64,000 nucleotides of DNA from Comamonadaceae bacterium (GTDB taxonomy: Bacteria > Pseudomonadota > Gammaproteobacteria > Burkholderiales > Burkholderiaceae_C), in the NCBI GenBank assembly GCA_947476285.1, contig CANJPU010000027.1, positions 1 through 64,000 of the forward strand, in the 5' to 3' direction. The notes beneath the pieces were generated by a model. It was not told the origin of the DNA and did no database searches. It saw only the letters and a list, made by a program, of their open reading frames with translations. Numbering within the stretch: the stretch's first letter is position 1; each line of letters begins with the position of its first letter. Position numbers and translations under genes: made by a program. Shown here piece after piece: positions 52,322-61,011 of this stretch.

Positions 52322-53482
52322 ATGTCACAGGGCGCACCCGCAAACCAACACCTTCTCGCCCCCGAAATGGGCCCTGAGGCTTTAGCCGAAGCTCGCCGCT
52401 TGATCGGCATGCCGATCAGGGTCGAACAGTGGAACTACGAGGCGAGCCGCGACGTGATCCGCCACTACAGCTGGGGCCTGGGCGATGACAATCCGCTTTA
52501 CGAAGACCCTGCTTATGCGGCCAAGACAAAGTGGGGCGGCATCATCGCGCCACCCACGTTCTTCTTTGGCATTTTTGATGCCGTTGTGTCGCCAGGTCTG
52601 CCTGAAATTCAGTGGTACTACTCGGGCATCGACGCCGAGTTCTATCACCCGATTCGGCGCGGCGATGAAATCACCGCATCAGCCGAGTACGTTGATGTGA
52701 AGCCTTTGTCGGGCAAGCTGGTCAAGCAGCTTCTGGTGCAAACGGGCGATGTGCGCTATCACAACCAAAAGGGCGAATTGGTCACCAAGGTTCTGTCGCA
52801 CACTTTCCGTGTAGCGCGTCAGGGCGCGGCCGGCGGCCTGCACTATGAGGCGCGTGCCAAGCAGGAATACACCCCAGAGCAGCTTGACGAAATCATGAAC
52901 CAGACCCTGTCAGAGTTCCGCCAGGGTGACAAGATCCGTTATTGGGAAGACGTTGAAGTGGGTGCCGCCCTGCCCGGCACGGTGCGCGGCCCCTTGAACC
53001 AGATGGACATGACAGCCTACTACGCGGGTGCGGTGGGCACATCGGGCTATAAGTCCACCAAGCTGAAGTGGAAGTACACCCACTGGGCCCGCACCGACAA
53101 CGACAAGCTGCCGAACAACTACGACAAGTGCTATTACGGTGCTGCGGTGCTGCCGAGCATCGGGCACCAGGATGCTGCCGTAGCCGTCAAGGATCTGGGC
53201 ATGCCCGGCCCCTATGACAACGGTCCCCAGCGCATTGGCATGCTGGCTGGCTGCGCCACGAACTGGATGGGTGATGACGGTGTCATGACTCGCCTCAGCG
53301 CACGCCTGAAGCTCCCTGTGATTTTCGGAGACACCACCTACACCAAGGGCCGTGTCACTGGCAAGCGCATTGAGGACAACAAAGGCCTGGTCGATCTGGA
53401 ACTGTGGGCCGAAAACCAGTTGGGTCAAATCACGCTCAGCGGCACCGCCACCGTCGCCTTGCCGCGTCGCGCTGCCGCGTAA
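52322..53482 (+). CDS. FAS1-like dehydratase/MaoC domain protein
   Basis: YSWGLGDDNPLYEDPAYAAKTKWGGIIAPPTFFFGIFDAVVSPGLPEIQWYYSGIDAEFYHPI; similar to the protein encoded at 36378..37634. The ORF-track start at 51770 is far too early. Confidence 0.86.
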   Translation: MSQGAPANQHLLAPEMGPEALAEARRLIGMPIRVEQWNYEASRDVIRHYSWGLGDDNPLYEDPAYAAKTKWGGIIAPPTFFFGIFDAVVSPGLPEIQWYYSGIDAEFYHPIRRGDEITASAEYVDVKPLSGKLVKQLLVQTGDVRYHNQKGELVTKVLSHTFRVARQGAAGGLHYEARAKQEYTPEQLDEIMNQTLSEFRQGDKIRYWEDVEVGAALPGTVRGPLNQMDMTAYYAGAVGTSGYKSTKLKWKYTHWARTDNDKLPNNYDKCYYGAAVLPSIGHQDAAVAVKDLGMPGPYDNGPQRIGMLAGCATNWMGDDGVMTRLSARLKLPVIFGDTTYTKGRVTGKRIEDNKGLVDLELWAENQLGQITLSGTATVALPRRAAA

Positions 53483-53487
53483 ACGCG

Positions 53488-53814
53488 TCAGGCGAAAAGC
53501 GTGGCAACTTTCGCCAGCACTTCGTCCATGACGGCGTCTGGCAGGGTGTCCACCTTGCGAGCGTGGCGGGCAACCAGGTCAATCACGCGCGGCTGATCGC
53601 AGCGTACGACGCCGGTGGTCTTGATGCCGGTCACGGGCACCGCGAAGCCCAGGCGGCGGGCGAACTCACCGCCGTTGGTGATTGGCAGGATCACCGGCAA
53701 CTTGGTGGCCTCGTTGAATTCGACGGGCGACACGACCAGAACGGGACGGCTACCGCTTTGCTCATGCCCTGCGGTCGGATCGAGCGACACCAGGTAAATG
53801 TCGCCGCGCTTCAT
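53488..53814 (-). CDS. MazF/PemK-family endoribonuclease toxin
   Basis: MKRGDIYLVSLDPTAGHEQSGSRPVLVVSPVEFNEATKLPVILPITNGG. Confidence 0.92.
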   Translation of the reverse strand: MKRGDIYLVSLDPTAGHEQSGSRPVLVVSPVEFNEATKLPVILPITNGGEFARRLGFAVPVTGIKTTGVVRCDQPRVIDLVARHARKVDTLPDAVMDEVLAKVATLFA

Positions 53815-54068
53815 AGCAGTTCGCCGCCCACCGCGGACGCATCGACCCATTCACGTTCGTCGGCTGGTTGCGGCTGCGAATAGTCTGAGGCAGCCAACAG
53901 CTCCGCTAGCGTGTAGTGCGGCCGCGGTCTGGGGTTGACCACCAAGCAGCCGTGATCGACGGCCAAGCCGACGGTCGCACCGGCTTGCAGATGCAGTTGA
54001 TCGAGAAAGGCTGGTGGGACGGCCAACATGATCGATCCACCCACTTTGCGCAGATTGGTTGTGTGCAT
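53811..54068 (-). CDS. MazE/AbrB-type antitoxin
   Basis: MHTTNLRKVGGSIMLAVPPAFLDQLHLQAGATVGLAVDHGCLVVNPRPRP; 4-nt overlap with toxin. Confidence 0.9.
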   Translation of the reverse strand: MHTTNLRKVGGSIMLAVPPAFLDQLHLQAGATVGLAVDHGCLVVNPRPRPHYTLAELLAASDYSQPQPADEREWVDASAVGGELL

Positions 54069-54214
54069 AGCGCACCTCCGTGCGATTAGGTTATATAAAA
54101 GTATAATTCAAGTCGATCTATCCTGCAAGACCACCACGTCGCCAGACACTTGTTTTACGACATGACTGCAGCGTCAGGCGAGCACACCCGACACTGAGGT
54201 GTGCACAGGCCGGG

Positions 54215-54628
54215 TCATTCCGATACCCGGCCACGCAACACCTTGACCTGTGATCTCAGGTTCTTGGCGTCCAGCCGGCGTCTCTTTGACGCCTGGGTCG
54301 GTTTCGTAGGCCTGCGTACCCTGGGCGGCAAGGCCACGCTGTCCACCAGTTCCTGCAGCCGGCCCATTGCTTCGGCCCGGTTCATGTCCTGGCTGCGGTG
54401 GGTCTGTGCCTTGATGACCAGCACGCCGTCGCGGGTGATGCGTTGATCTGAAAGCGCCAGCAGCCTCGCCTTGTGATCCTCACTCAAGGATGAATTACCG
54501 ATGTCAAAACGCAGGTGAATGGCACTGGACACCTTGTTGACGTTTTGCCCCCCCGCGCCTTGCGAACGCACTGCGGTCATCTCGACTTCCGTGTCGGCGA
54601 TGGGCGTGCTGGGTGCATTGTTCTCCAT
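54215..54628 (-). CDS. arfB: Alternative ribosome-rescue factor ArfB (YaeJ-like peptidyl-tRNA hydrolase)
   Basis: MTAVRSQGAGGQNVNKVSSAIHLRFD (GGQ) and basic C-terminal tail RVRRPTKPTQASKRRRLDAK. Confidence 0.9.
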   Translation of the reverse strand: MENNAPSTPIADTEVEMTAVRSQGAGGQNVNKVSSAIHLRFDIGNSSLSEDHKARLLALSDQRITRDGVLVIKAQTHRSQDMNRAEAMGRLQELVDSVALPPRVRRPTKPTQASKRRRLDAKNLRSQVKVLRGRVSE

Positions 54629-54636
54629 GGCAAGCC

Positions 54637-56238
54637 TCAGGACGCAGCCGCAACCAGGACGCGTGTGTATTCTTCTTGTGGTGCATCAAGCACTTGTGCC
54701 ACCGTGCCGGCCTCGACGATGTTGCCATCTTTCATGACCATCACATCATGGGCCATGGCACGAATCACGTCCACGTCGTGCGTGATCAAGAGGTAGCTCA
54801 AGCCCTTTTTCTGCTGAAGCCCCTGCAGCAGTTGGAGCACCTGCTTCTGGATCGTGACGTCCAGCGCACTGGTCGGCTCGTCCAGCACCAGTAATTCGGG
54901 GCGAACAATGAGTGCGCGGGCAATGGCCAGGCGCTGACGCTGGCCGCCAGAGAACTCATGCGGATAGCGCTGCAACAGGCCGGGGAATTGCCCCTCGCCC
55001 AGCCCCACATCAGACAGCGCCTCGATCACACGCGCGCGCCGCTCGGCCTCGTCCAACCCCGGCTCATGCACCAGCAGGCCTTCGCCCACCAGTTCTTCCA
55101 CGGTCATGCGCGGCGACAAGGAAGAGAACGGATCCTGGAACACCACCTGCACCAGCCTGCGAATGGCTTTGTTGCCGGCGGCATCGGGCCCCCAGCGTCG
55201 GCCGAGAACCTGAAGCTCGCCGCCAAGTGGCAAGAGCCCAAGCGCCGCCAGGGCCAAGGTGGATTTGCCCGACCCCGATTCGCCCACGATGCCCAGCGTG
55301 CGGCCCTTACCAATACTGAAACCGGCCTGCTTGACCGCGACGAACTCGCCCTTGCGAAACCAGCCCCGAATACCAGGAATAGAGATCGGATAGGCAACGC
55401 GCAGCTCACTCGCCCGCATCACTTCTTCGACACCTGCGCTGCCCTCACTCACCGCGCGGGTGGGCCGGCTTTCGATCAGCCTGCGGGTGTAGGGATGCTG
55501 AGGATTTTGAAATACCGCTTCCACATCGCCCTGCTCCACCAACACGCCGTTCTCCATCACGGCGATGCGGTCGGCAAATTTGCGCACCAGGTTCAGATCG
55601 TGCGTGATCAAGAGCACGGCCATGCCATTGCTGCGCTGGAGCGCGCTGAGCAAATCAAGTATCTGCCCCCTGAGCGTGACATCCAGCGCGGTGGTGGGCT
55701 CATCGGCCAGCAACAAGCGAGGCTTGCATGCCAGGGCCATGGCAATCATCGCCCGTTGGCGCTGACCGCCGGACAACTGGTGGGGGTAGGAATTGGCCCG
55801 ACGCGCAGGCTCGGTGATGCCGGTGTCCGCGAGCAGGCGCACGGCGGCCTCATGCGCCTCCTGGCGTGACAAGGCCTGCTTGAGTTGCAGCACTTCCGCG
55901 ATCTGGTCGCCCACGGTGTAGACCGGGTTCAGCGCCGTCATCGGCTCCTGAAAAATCATCGCGATCTCGCGGCCGCGCACCGCCATCAATTCGCGTTCTG
56001 GCATGGCCAGCAAGTCACGTCCGTCAAAGAGGGCTTGCCCTGAAATTTGCGCGTCGTGCAGCAGACGCAGCAAGCTAAGGGCCGTGACTGTCTTGCCCGA
56101 GCCGGACTCACCCACCAGCGCCAGCTTCTCGCCCGGCCGCAGGCTAAAGCTGATCTCACTCACCACTTGCCTGCCAGCGAACGAGACGCTGAGATTGCGC
56201 ACATCCAGCAAAGAATCTGACGCTGGTGCGGCACTCAT
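54637..56238 (-). CDS. yejF: ABC transporter, dual ATP-binding protein (YejF-like)
   Basis: Two Walker A motifs (GESGSGKTVTALSLL, GESGSGKSTLALAAL) and two LSGGQ/FSGGQ signatures. Confidence 0.9.
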   Translation of the reverse strand: MSAAPASDSLLDVRNLSVSFAGRQVVSEISFSLRPGEKLALVGESGSGKTVTALSLLRLLHDAQISGQALFDGRDLLAMPERELMAVRGREIAMIFQEPMTALNPVYTVGDQIAEVLQLKQALSRQEAHEAAVRLLADTGITEPARRANSYPHQLSGGQRQRAMIAMALACKPRLLLADEPTTALDVTLRGQILDLLSALQRSNGMAVLLITHDLNLVRKFADRIAVMENGVLVEQGDVEAVFQNPQHPYTRRLIESRPTRAVSEGSAGVEEVMRASELRVAYPISIPGIRGWFRKGEFVAVKQAGFSIGKGRTLGIVGESGSGKSTLALAALGLLPLGGELQVLGRRWGPDAAGNKAIRRLVQVVFQDPFSSLSPRMTVEELVGEGLLVHEPGLDEAERRARVIEALSDVGLGEGQFPGLLQRYPHEFSGGQRQRLAIARALIVRPELLVLDEPTSALDVTIQKQVLQLLQGLQQKKGLSYLLITHDVDVIRAMAHDVMVMKDGNIVEAGTVAQVLDAPQEEYTRVLVAAAS

Positions 56239-57302
56239 GCGTCGGCCTTTCTTGGGTCCAGCGCGTCCCGCAGCGCGTCGCCCATGAAGGTGAGCAGCAA
56301 AAGCGTGATGGCCAGCACCGCGAAGGTGGAGATCGAAATCCACCATGCGTCGATGTTGTTCTTGCCCTGGCTGAGCAACTCGCCCAGCGACGGCGTGCCC
56401 GGCGGCACGCCCAGGCCCAGAAAGTCCAGTGAAGTCAGCGCCAGGATGGCACCGCTCATGCGAAATGGAAGGAAGGTGATGACTGGGGTCATGCTGTTGG
56501 GCAGGATGTGGCGCCACATGATTCGCCCGTTGCCGACCCCCAGTGCGCGCGCCGCCTTCACATACTCCATCTGTCGGTTGCGCAAGAACTCCGCACGCAC
56601 ATATTGTGATAGGCCGATCCAGCCGAACAGACTGAGCAGCACCAGCAGCAAGGCCACGCTGGGCGCGAACACAGCGCTGAAAATGATGAGCAGGTACAGC
56701 TCTGGCATTGAGTCCCAGACCTCGATGAACCGCTGCAGCGCCAGATCGATCTTGCCGGCAAAGAAACCCTGAATGGCGCCCGACACAATGCCGATGAAGG
56801 TGCCGGTGACAGTCAGCGCCAGCGCGAACAACACGCTGAGCCGAAACCCGTAGATCAGTTGCGCCAGCAGATCGCGGCCGCGATCATCGGTGCCCAGCAG
56901 GTTGTCTCTGCTCGGACCAGATGGGTTGGGGTCTTTCGCAAAGTAATTGATGGTGCGCGAGCCGTAGGGGTTGGGCGCGTACACCGCCCAGTTGCCGGCC
57001 TGGGTGAGCTGCTCGCGAATGAAAGGGTCGAGGTAATCTGCCTGCGAATCAAAATCACCGCCGAAGGTTTTCTCCGAATAGCTCACCGCGACCGGAAAGT
57101 AAAACGCGCCCTGGTAACGCACGATCAGCGGCTTGTCATTGGAGATGGCCTCGGCGAACAGGCTGAGCACCAGCATGATGCTGAAAATCCAAAGACTCCA
57201 GATGCCCAGCCGGTTACGCTTGAAGCGCTGCCATGCACGCCGGCTCGGCGACTGGCGCGGTGGCACGGTGGCCTTGGCTGGGGTTTCAGTCAAATCTGAC
57301 AC
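56235..57302 (-). CDS. yejE: ABC transporter permease (YejE-like), start 57302 or 57326
   Basis: RAWQRFKRNRLGIWSLWIF...YQGAFYFPVAVSYSEKTFGGDFDSQADYLDPFI. Confidence 0.9.
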   Translation of the reverse strand: MSDLTETPAKATVPPRQSPSRRAWQRFKRNRLGIWSLWIFSIMLVLSLFAEAISNDKPLIVRYQGAFYFPVAVSYSEKTFGGDFDSQADYLDPFIREQLTQAGNWAVYAPNPYGSRTINYFAKDPNPSGPSRDNLLGTDDRGRDLLAQLIYGFRLSVLFALALTVTGTFIGIVSGAIQGFFAGKIDLALQRFIEVWDSMPELYLLIIFSAVFAPSVALLLVLLSLFGWIGLSQYVRAEFLRNRQMEYVKAARALGVGNGRIMWRHILPNSMTPVITFLPFRMSGAILALTSLDFLGLGVPPGTPSLGELLSQGKNNIDAWWISISTFAVLAITLLLLTFMGDALRDALDPRKADA

Positions 57303-58314
57303 GCGGGTCCACCATGACGTAGCCAATGTCGCTGATCAGCTTGGTCACCAGACCGATCAGGGTAAAAAGATAAAGCGTGCCCAGCACCACTGGGTAATCG
57401 CGCCGGATCACGCTCTCATAACTGAGCAAGCCCAGTCCGTCGAGGGAAAACAAGGTCTCGATCAGCAATGACCCTGTGAAAAACGCACCCAGGAATGCCG
57501 CTGGAAAGCCCGCGACGATGGGCATCATCGCATTGCGCAAGACATGCTTCCACAAGACCTGACGTTCGCTGAGCCCCTTGGCGCGAGCCGTGAGCACATA
57601 TTGCTTGCGGATCTCCTCCAGGAAAGTGTTCTTGGTCAGCATGGTCGTGACTGCAAAGCTTCCGACCACCATCGCCGTCACAGGCAGTGTGATGTGCCAC
57701 AGGTAATCGACGATGCGCGCGCCCCAGCTCATCGCATCCCAGTTGACCGAGGTCAGGCCGCGCAGAGGAAACCACTGCAACTGCCCGCCAAATATCACCA
57801 GCAAAGCCACGCCCAGCACAAAACCTGGCACCGCATAGCCCGCCAGCACAAGCAAGGTGGTGACAAGGTCAAAGCGTGAACCAGCCCGCACCGCCTTGGC
57901 CACGCCCAGCGGCACCGCGATCAGGTAGCTGATGAAAAATGTCCACATGCCAAGGCTGATGGACACCGGCAGCTTCTCGCGCACGAGTTGCCAGACGTCT
58001 TTGTTCTGGAAGAAGCTGCGCCCCAGATCAAAGCGTGCGTATTGGCCGAGCATCTGCCAGAAGCGCTCATGAGCGGGCTTGTCAAAGCCATACAAGGCCT
58101 TGATCTGCTCGATTCGCTTTGGGTCCACGCCCTGCGCGCCTCGGTAGCTCAGCCCGCCGCCTTCGGCCGACGAGCCCGCGCCGGCCTTGGCTTCAGCCAT
58201 GTATTGCTCCACCGGCCCGCCCGGCACGAACTGCGTCACGATAAAGGTGACCAGCAGCACGCCCAGCAAGGTCGGCAGCATCAGCAAGAGGCGCTTGAAA
58301 ATGTATGAAGCCAT
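57286..58314 (-). CDS. yejB: ABC transporter permease (YejB-like)
   Basis: MASYIFKRLLLMLPTLLGVLLVTFIVTQFVPGGPVEQYMAE. Confidence 0.92.
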   Translation of the reverse strand: MASYIFKRLLLMLPTLLGVLLVTFIVTQFVPGGPVEQYMAEAKAGAGSSAEGGGLSYRGAQGVDPKRIEQIKALYGFDKPAHERFWQMLGQYARFDLGRSFFQNKDVWQLVREKLPVSISLGMWTFFISYLIAVPLGVAKAVRAGSRFDLVTTLLVLAGYAVPGFVLGVALLVIFGGQLQWFPLRGLTSVNWDAMSWGARIVDYLWHITLPVTAMVVGSFAVTTMLTKNTFLEEIRKQYVLTARAKGLSERQVLWKHVLRNAMMPIVAGFPAAFLGAFFTGSLLIETLFSLDGLGLLSYESVIRRDYPVVLGTLYLFTLIGLVTKLISDIGYVMVDPRVRFD

Positions 58315-58329
58315 GGTGCGTGTGTATCC

Positions 58330-60132
58330 CTATTTGCCCCGGCTCCACCAGGTGTCAATTGCCCAGGCCTCGCTTTGCGCATAGGGCGGCATCTGAGCGG
58401 GCATGGCCAGGCGCCACGCGTTGTAGGCGATGCGGTGGGTACTGGATGTCCATTGAGGAATCAGGTAGTGACTGTGGGCGATGATGCGCTCCAGCGCGCG
58501 GCAGGCAGGCAGCAAATCTTCTTTTGTCTTGGCGCCCGTCATGCGTGTGATCATCGCATCGACTGCGGGGCTCTTCACGCCGGCGTGGTTACCCGAGTCT
58601 TCGACATCGGCAGTCTTGCTGCCAAACAGGTCTGCAAACTCCTGCCCCGGGGTGAGCGTGCCCTGATAGGCCAATGAGGCCATCTCGAAATCAAATTTCT
58701 GCAGCCTCTGCTGGTAAAGCGCGAAGTCAACCCCGCGGTAATTGAGCTTGATGCCGAGTTTTTCCAGGTTGCGAATCCAGGGGCTCACAGTACGCGATCC
58801 GCTTTCATTGCTGTCCAGGTATTCCAACACGAAGGCCTCGCCCTTGGCATTGCGCAAGGCGCCATCGCGCACCTGCCAGCCTGCCTGCGTCAGCAGATCG
58901 CGGGCACGCCGCAGATTGGCCCGCAGCGAAGAGGCACCATCGGTGCGAGGCGGCCGGTACATCGGCCCCCACACCGCATCGGGCACCTTGCCACGCCAAG
59001 GCTCCAACAGCGCCAACTCCTGCGGGCTGGGCGGGCCGCTGGCCTGGCAGTCGGTGTTGCCGAACAGGCCCACCACCCGGTCGTACGAGTTGTAGAACAT
59101 CTGCCGGTTCATCCACTCGTAGTCCATGGCCAGGCCCAGCGCCTCGCGCACCCGGATGTCCTTGAGCTTGTCGCGTCGCGTGTTGAGCACGTAGCTTTGA
59201 AAACCCGAAGCCAGCTTGTGGCGGAATTCGCCCTTGACCAGTTCGCCCGTCTTGAAGCGCTTGCCATTGACGCGGCGGGCCCAGTCACCGGCGGAGAAGA
59301 AACGCATCAAGTCGAATTCGCCCGCCTTGAGCGCCTCCAGCCGCGCGGTGTTGTCCTTGTAGATCTTCACCGTGATGCGGTCGAAATTGGCGGTGCCACG
59401 GCGCACGTTCAAGTCGCGCGCCCAGTAGGCCGGATCACGCAGGTAGGTGATGTCCTTGCCGAAGTTGACCGGGCCAATGCGGTACGGGCCGCTGCCAATC
59501 GGTATGTCCATGACCACTTGATCGAATGGCTTGGCCTTGCCGGCCTCCATGCCCCATTTGCGGCTGAAGATAGGCAGCCCGCCAACTGTCAGCGGCAGCT
59601 CCCGGTTTTGCCGCTTGAAGCGAAAGCGCACGCTGCGCTCATCGATCAGATCAAGGCCAGCCACATCTTCCAGAATGGTCTTGTAGCCCGGCGAAGCAAA
59701 AGGCCCCATCAGGGTTTCAAAGCTGTGCTTCACATCGGCGCCAAGCACCGGGTCGCCATTGTGAAAACGCGCCTGCGGCCGCAAGCGAAAGACCGCCGAC
59801 AAACCATCGGGCGCGACCTCCACGTCCTGCGCCAGCAGGCCGTAGCCTGAGCCTGTTTCATCCAGAGAACTGGTCAACAGGCTGTCGAACAACAGGCCCG
59901 AGAGGTAGGCCGGCGCGTTCCCCTTGATGGTGAAAGGGTTGTACTTGTCGAAGGTGGACACCCGCAAGTTGCTGACCAGCCGAAGCTCGCCGCCTTTTGG
60001 CGCCGCCGGATTGACGTATTCGAAATGCGCGAATTCGGGCGAATACTTGAGATCGCCCCACAGTGCATAGCCATGAGCTGCCCACACAGGAGCAGCCAGC
60101 AATGAAGCCAGAAAAAGAAACCAAGCCCGCAT
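58330..60132 (-). CDS. yejA: Extracellular solute-binding protein family 5 (YejA-like)
   Basis: MRAWFLFLASLLAAPVWAAHGYALWGDLKYSPEFAHFEYVNPAAPKGGELRL; ORF-track N-terminal extension to 61005 rejected. Confidence 0.92.
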   Translation of the reverse strand: MRAWFLFLASLLAAPVWAAHGYALWGDLKYSPEFAHFEYVNPAAPKGGELRLVSNLRVSTFDKYNPFTIKGNAPAYLSGLLFDSLLTSSLDETGSGYGLLAQDVEVAPDGLSAVFRLRPQARFHNGDPVLGADVKHSFETLMGPFASPGYKTILEDVAGLDLIDERSVRFRFKRQNRELPLTVGGLPIFSRKWGMEAGKAKPFDQVVMDIPIGSGPYRIGPVNFGKDITYLRDPAYWARDLNVRRGTANFDRITVKIYKDNTARLEALKAGEFDLMRFFSAGDWARRVNGKRFKTGELVKGEFRHKLASGFQSYVLNTRRDKLKDIRVREALGLAMDYEWMNRQMFYNSYDRVVGLFGNTDCQASGPPSPQELALLEPWRGKVPDAVWGPMYRPPRTDGASSLRANLRRARDLLTQAGWQVRDGALRNAKGEAFVLEYLDSNESGSRTVSPWIRNLEKLGIKLNYRGVDFALYQQRLQKFDFEMASLAYQGTLTPGQEFADLFGSKTADVEDSGNHAGVKSPAVDAMITRMTGAKTKEDLLPACRALERIIAHSHYLIPQWTSSTHRIAYNAWRLAMPAQMPPYAQSEAWAIDTWWSRGK

Positions 60133-60171
60133 GCGACAATTCTGCCGGCTTTTCACTGATTTGAGAGATAT

Positions 60172-60969
60172 ATGGGTTTCCTCACTGGCAAGAAATTGTT
60201 GATCACCGGCGTCCTGTCCAACCGCTCGATAGCCTACGGCATCGCCAAGGCGTGCCACGCGCAGGGGGCCGAGCTGGCCTTTAGCTACGTGGGCGAGCGT
60301 TTCAAGGAACGCATCGTCGAGTTTGCGTCTGACTTTGGCTCTAGCCTCATCTTTGACTGCGACGTGGGCGACGATGCGCAGATCGCCCGCATGTTTGGCG
60401 ACCTGTCCGCAGTGTGGCCGAAATTCGATGGCTTCGTGCACAGCATTGGCTTTGCACCGCGCGAGGCGATCGCCGGGAATTTCCTTGAGGGCATCACCCG
60501 AGAAAATTTTCGCATCGCCCACGACATCAGCGCCTACAGCTTCCCGGCCCTGGCCAAGGCTGCGCTGCCCATGCTGAACGACAAGTCGGCACTGCTGACC
60601 ATGACCTACCTGGGCGCCATGCGCGCCATTCCCAACTACAACACCATGGGCTTGGCCAAGGCCAGCCTGGAAGCCTCGGTGCGCTACCTGGCCGAGGCGG
60701 TCGGCCGCCTGCCCGATGGCAGAAGCATCCGGGTCAACGGCATCAGCGCCGGCCCCATCAAGACGCTTGCGGCCAGTGGCATCAAAGATTTCGGCAAGCT
60801 GCTCAACGTGGTGGCGAGTGCATCGCCCCTGCGCCGCAACGTCACCATCGAAGACGTGGGCAATGTCGCAGCCTTCTTGATGAGCAATCTGGCCTCTGGC
60901 GTCACTGCCGAAATCAGTTATGTGGACGGCGGCTTCAGCCAGACCGCCGTGGCGATCATCGACAACTGA
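60172..60969 (+). CDS. fabI: Enoyl-[acyl-carrier-protein] reductase
   Basis: [44 protein letters not shown]...[19 protein letters not shown]. Confidence 0.95.
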   Translation: MGFLTGKKLLITGVLSNRSIAYGIAKACHAQGAELAFSYVGERFKERIVEFASDFGSSLIFDCDVGDDAQIARMFGDLSAVWPKFDGFVHSIGFAPREAIAGNFLEGITRENFRIAHDISAYSFPALAKAALPMLNDKSALLTMTYLGAMRAIPNYNTMGLAKASLEASVRYLAEAVGRLPDGRSIRVNGISAGPIKTLAASGIKDFGKLLNVVASASPLRRNVTIEDVGNVAAFLMSNLASGVTAEISYVDGGFSQTAVAIIDN

Positions 60970-61011
60970 AGCAGCAGCCATTGCCTGTGGTGATGGCTCG
61001 CGCACCCTCCG

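Noticed and set aside
60133-61005. N-terminal extension of the YejA-like ORF
   Set aside because: A clear signal peptide begins at 60132; the extension lies antisense to fabI.
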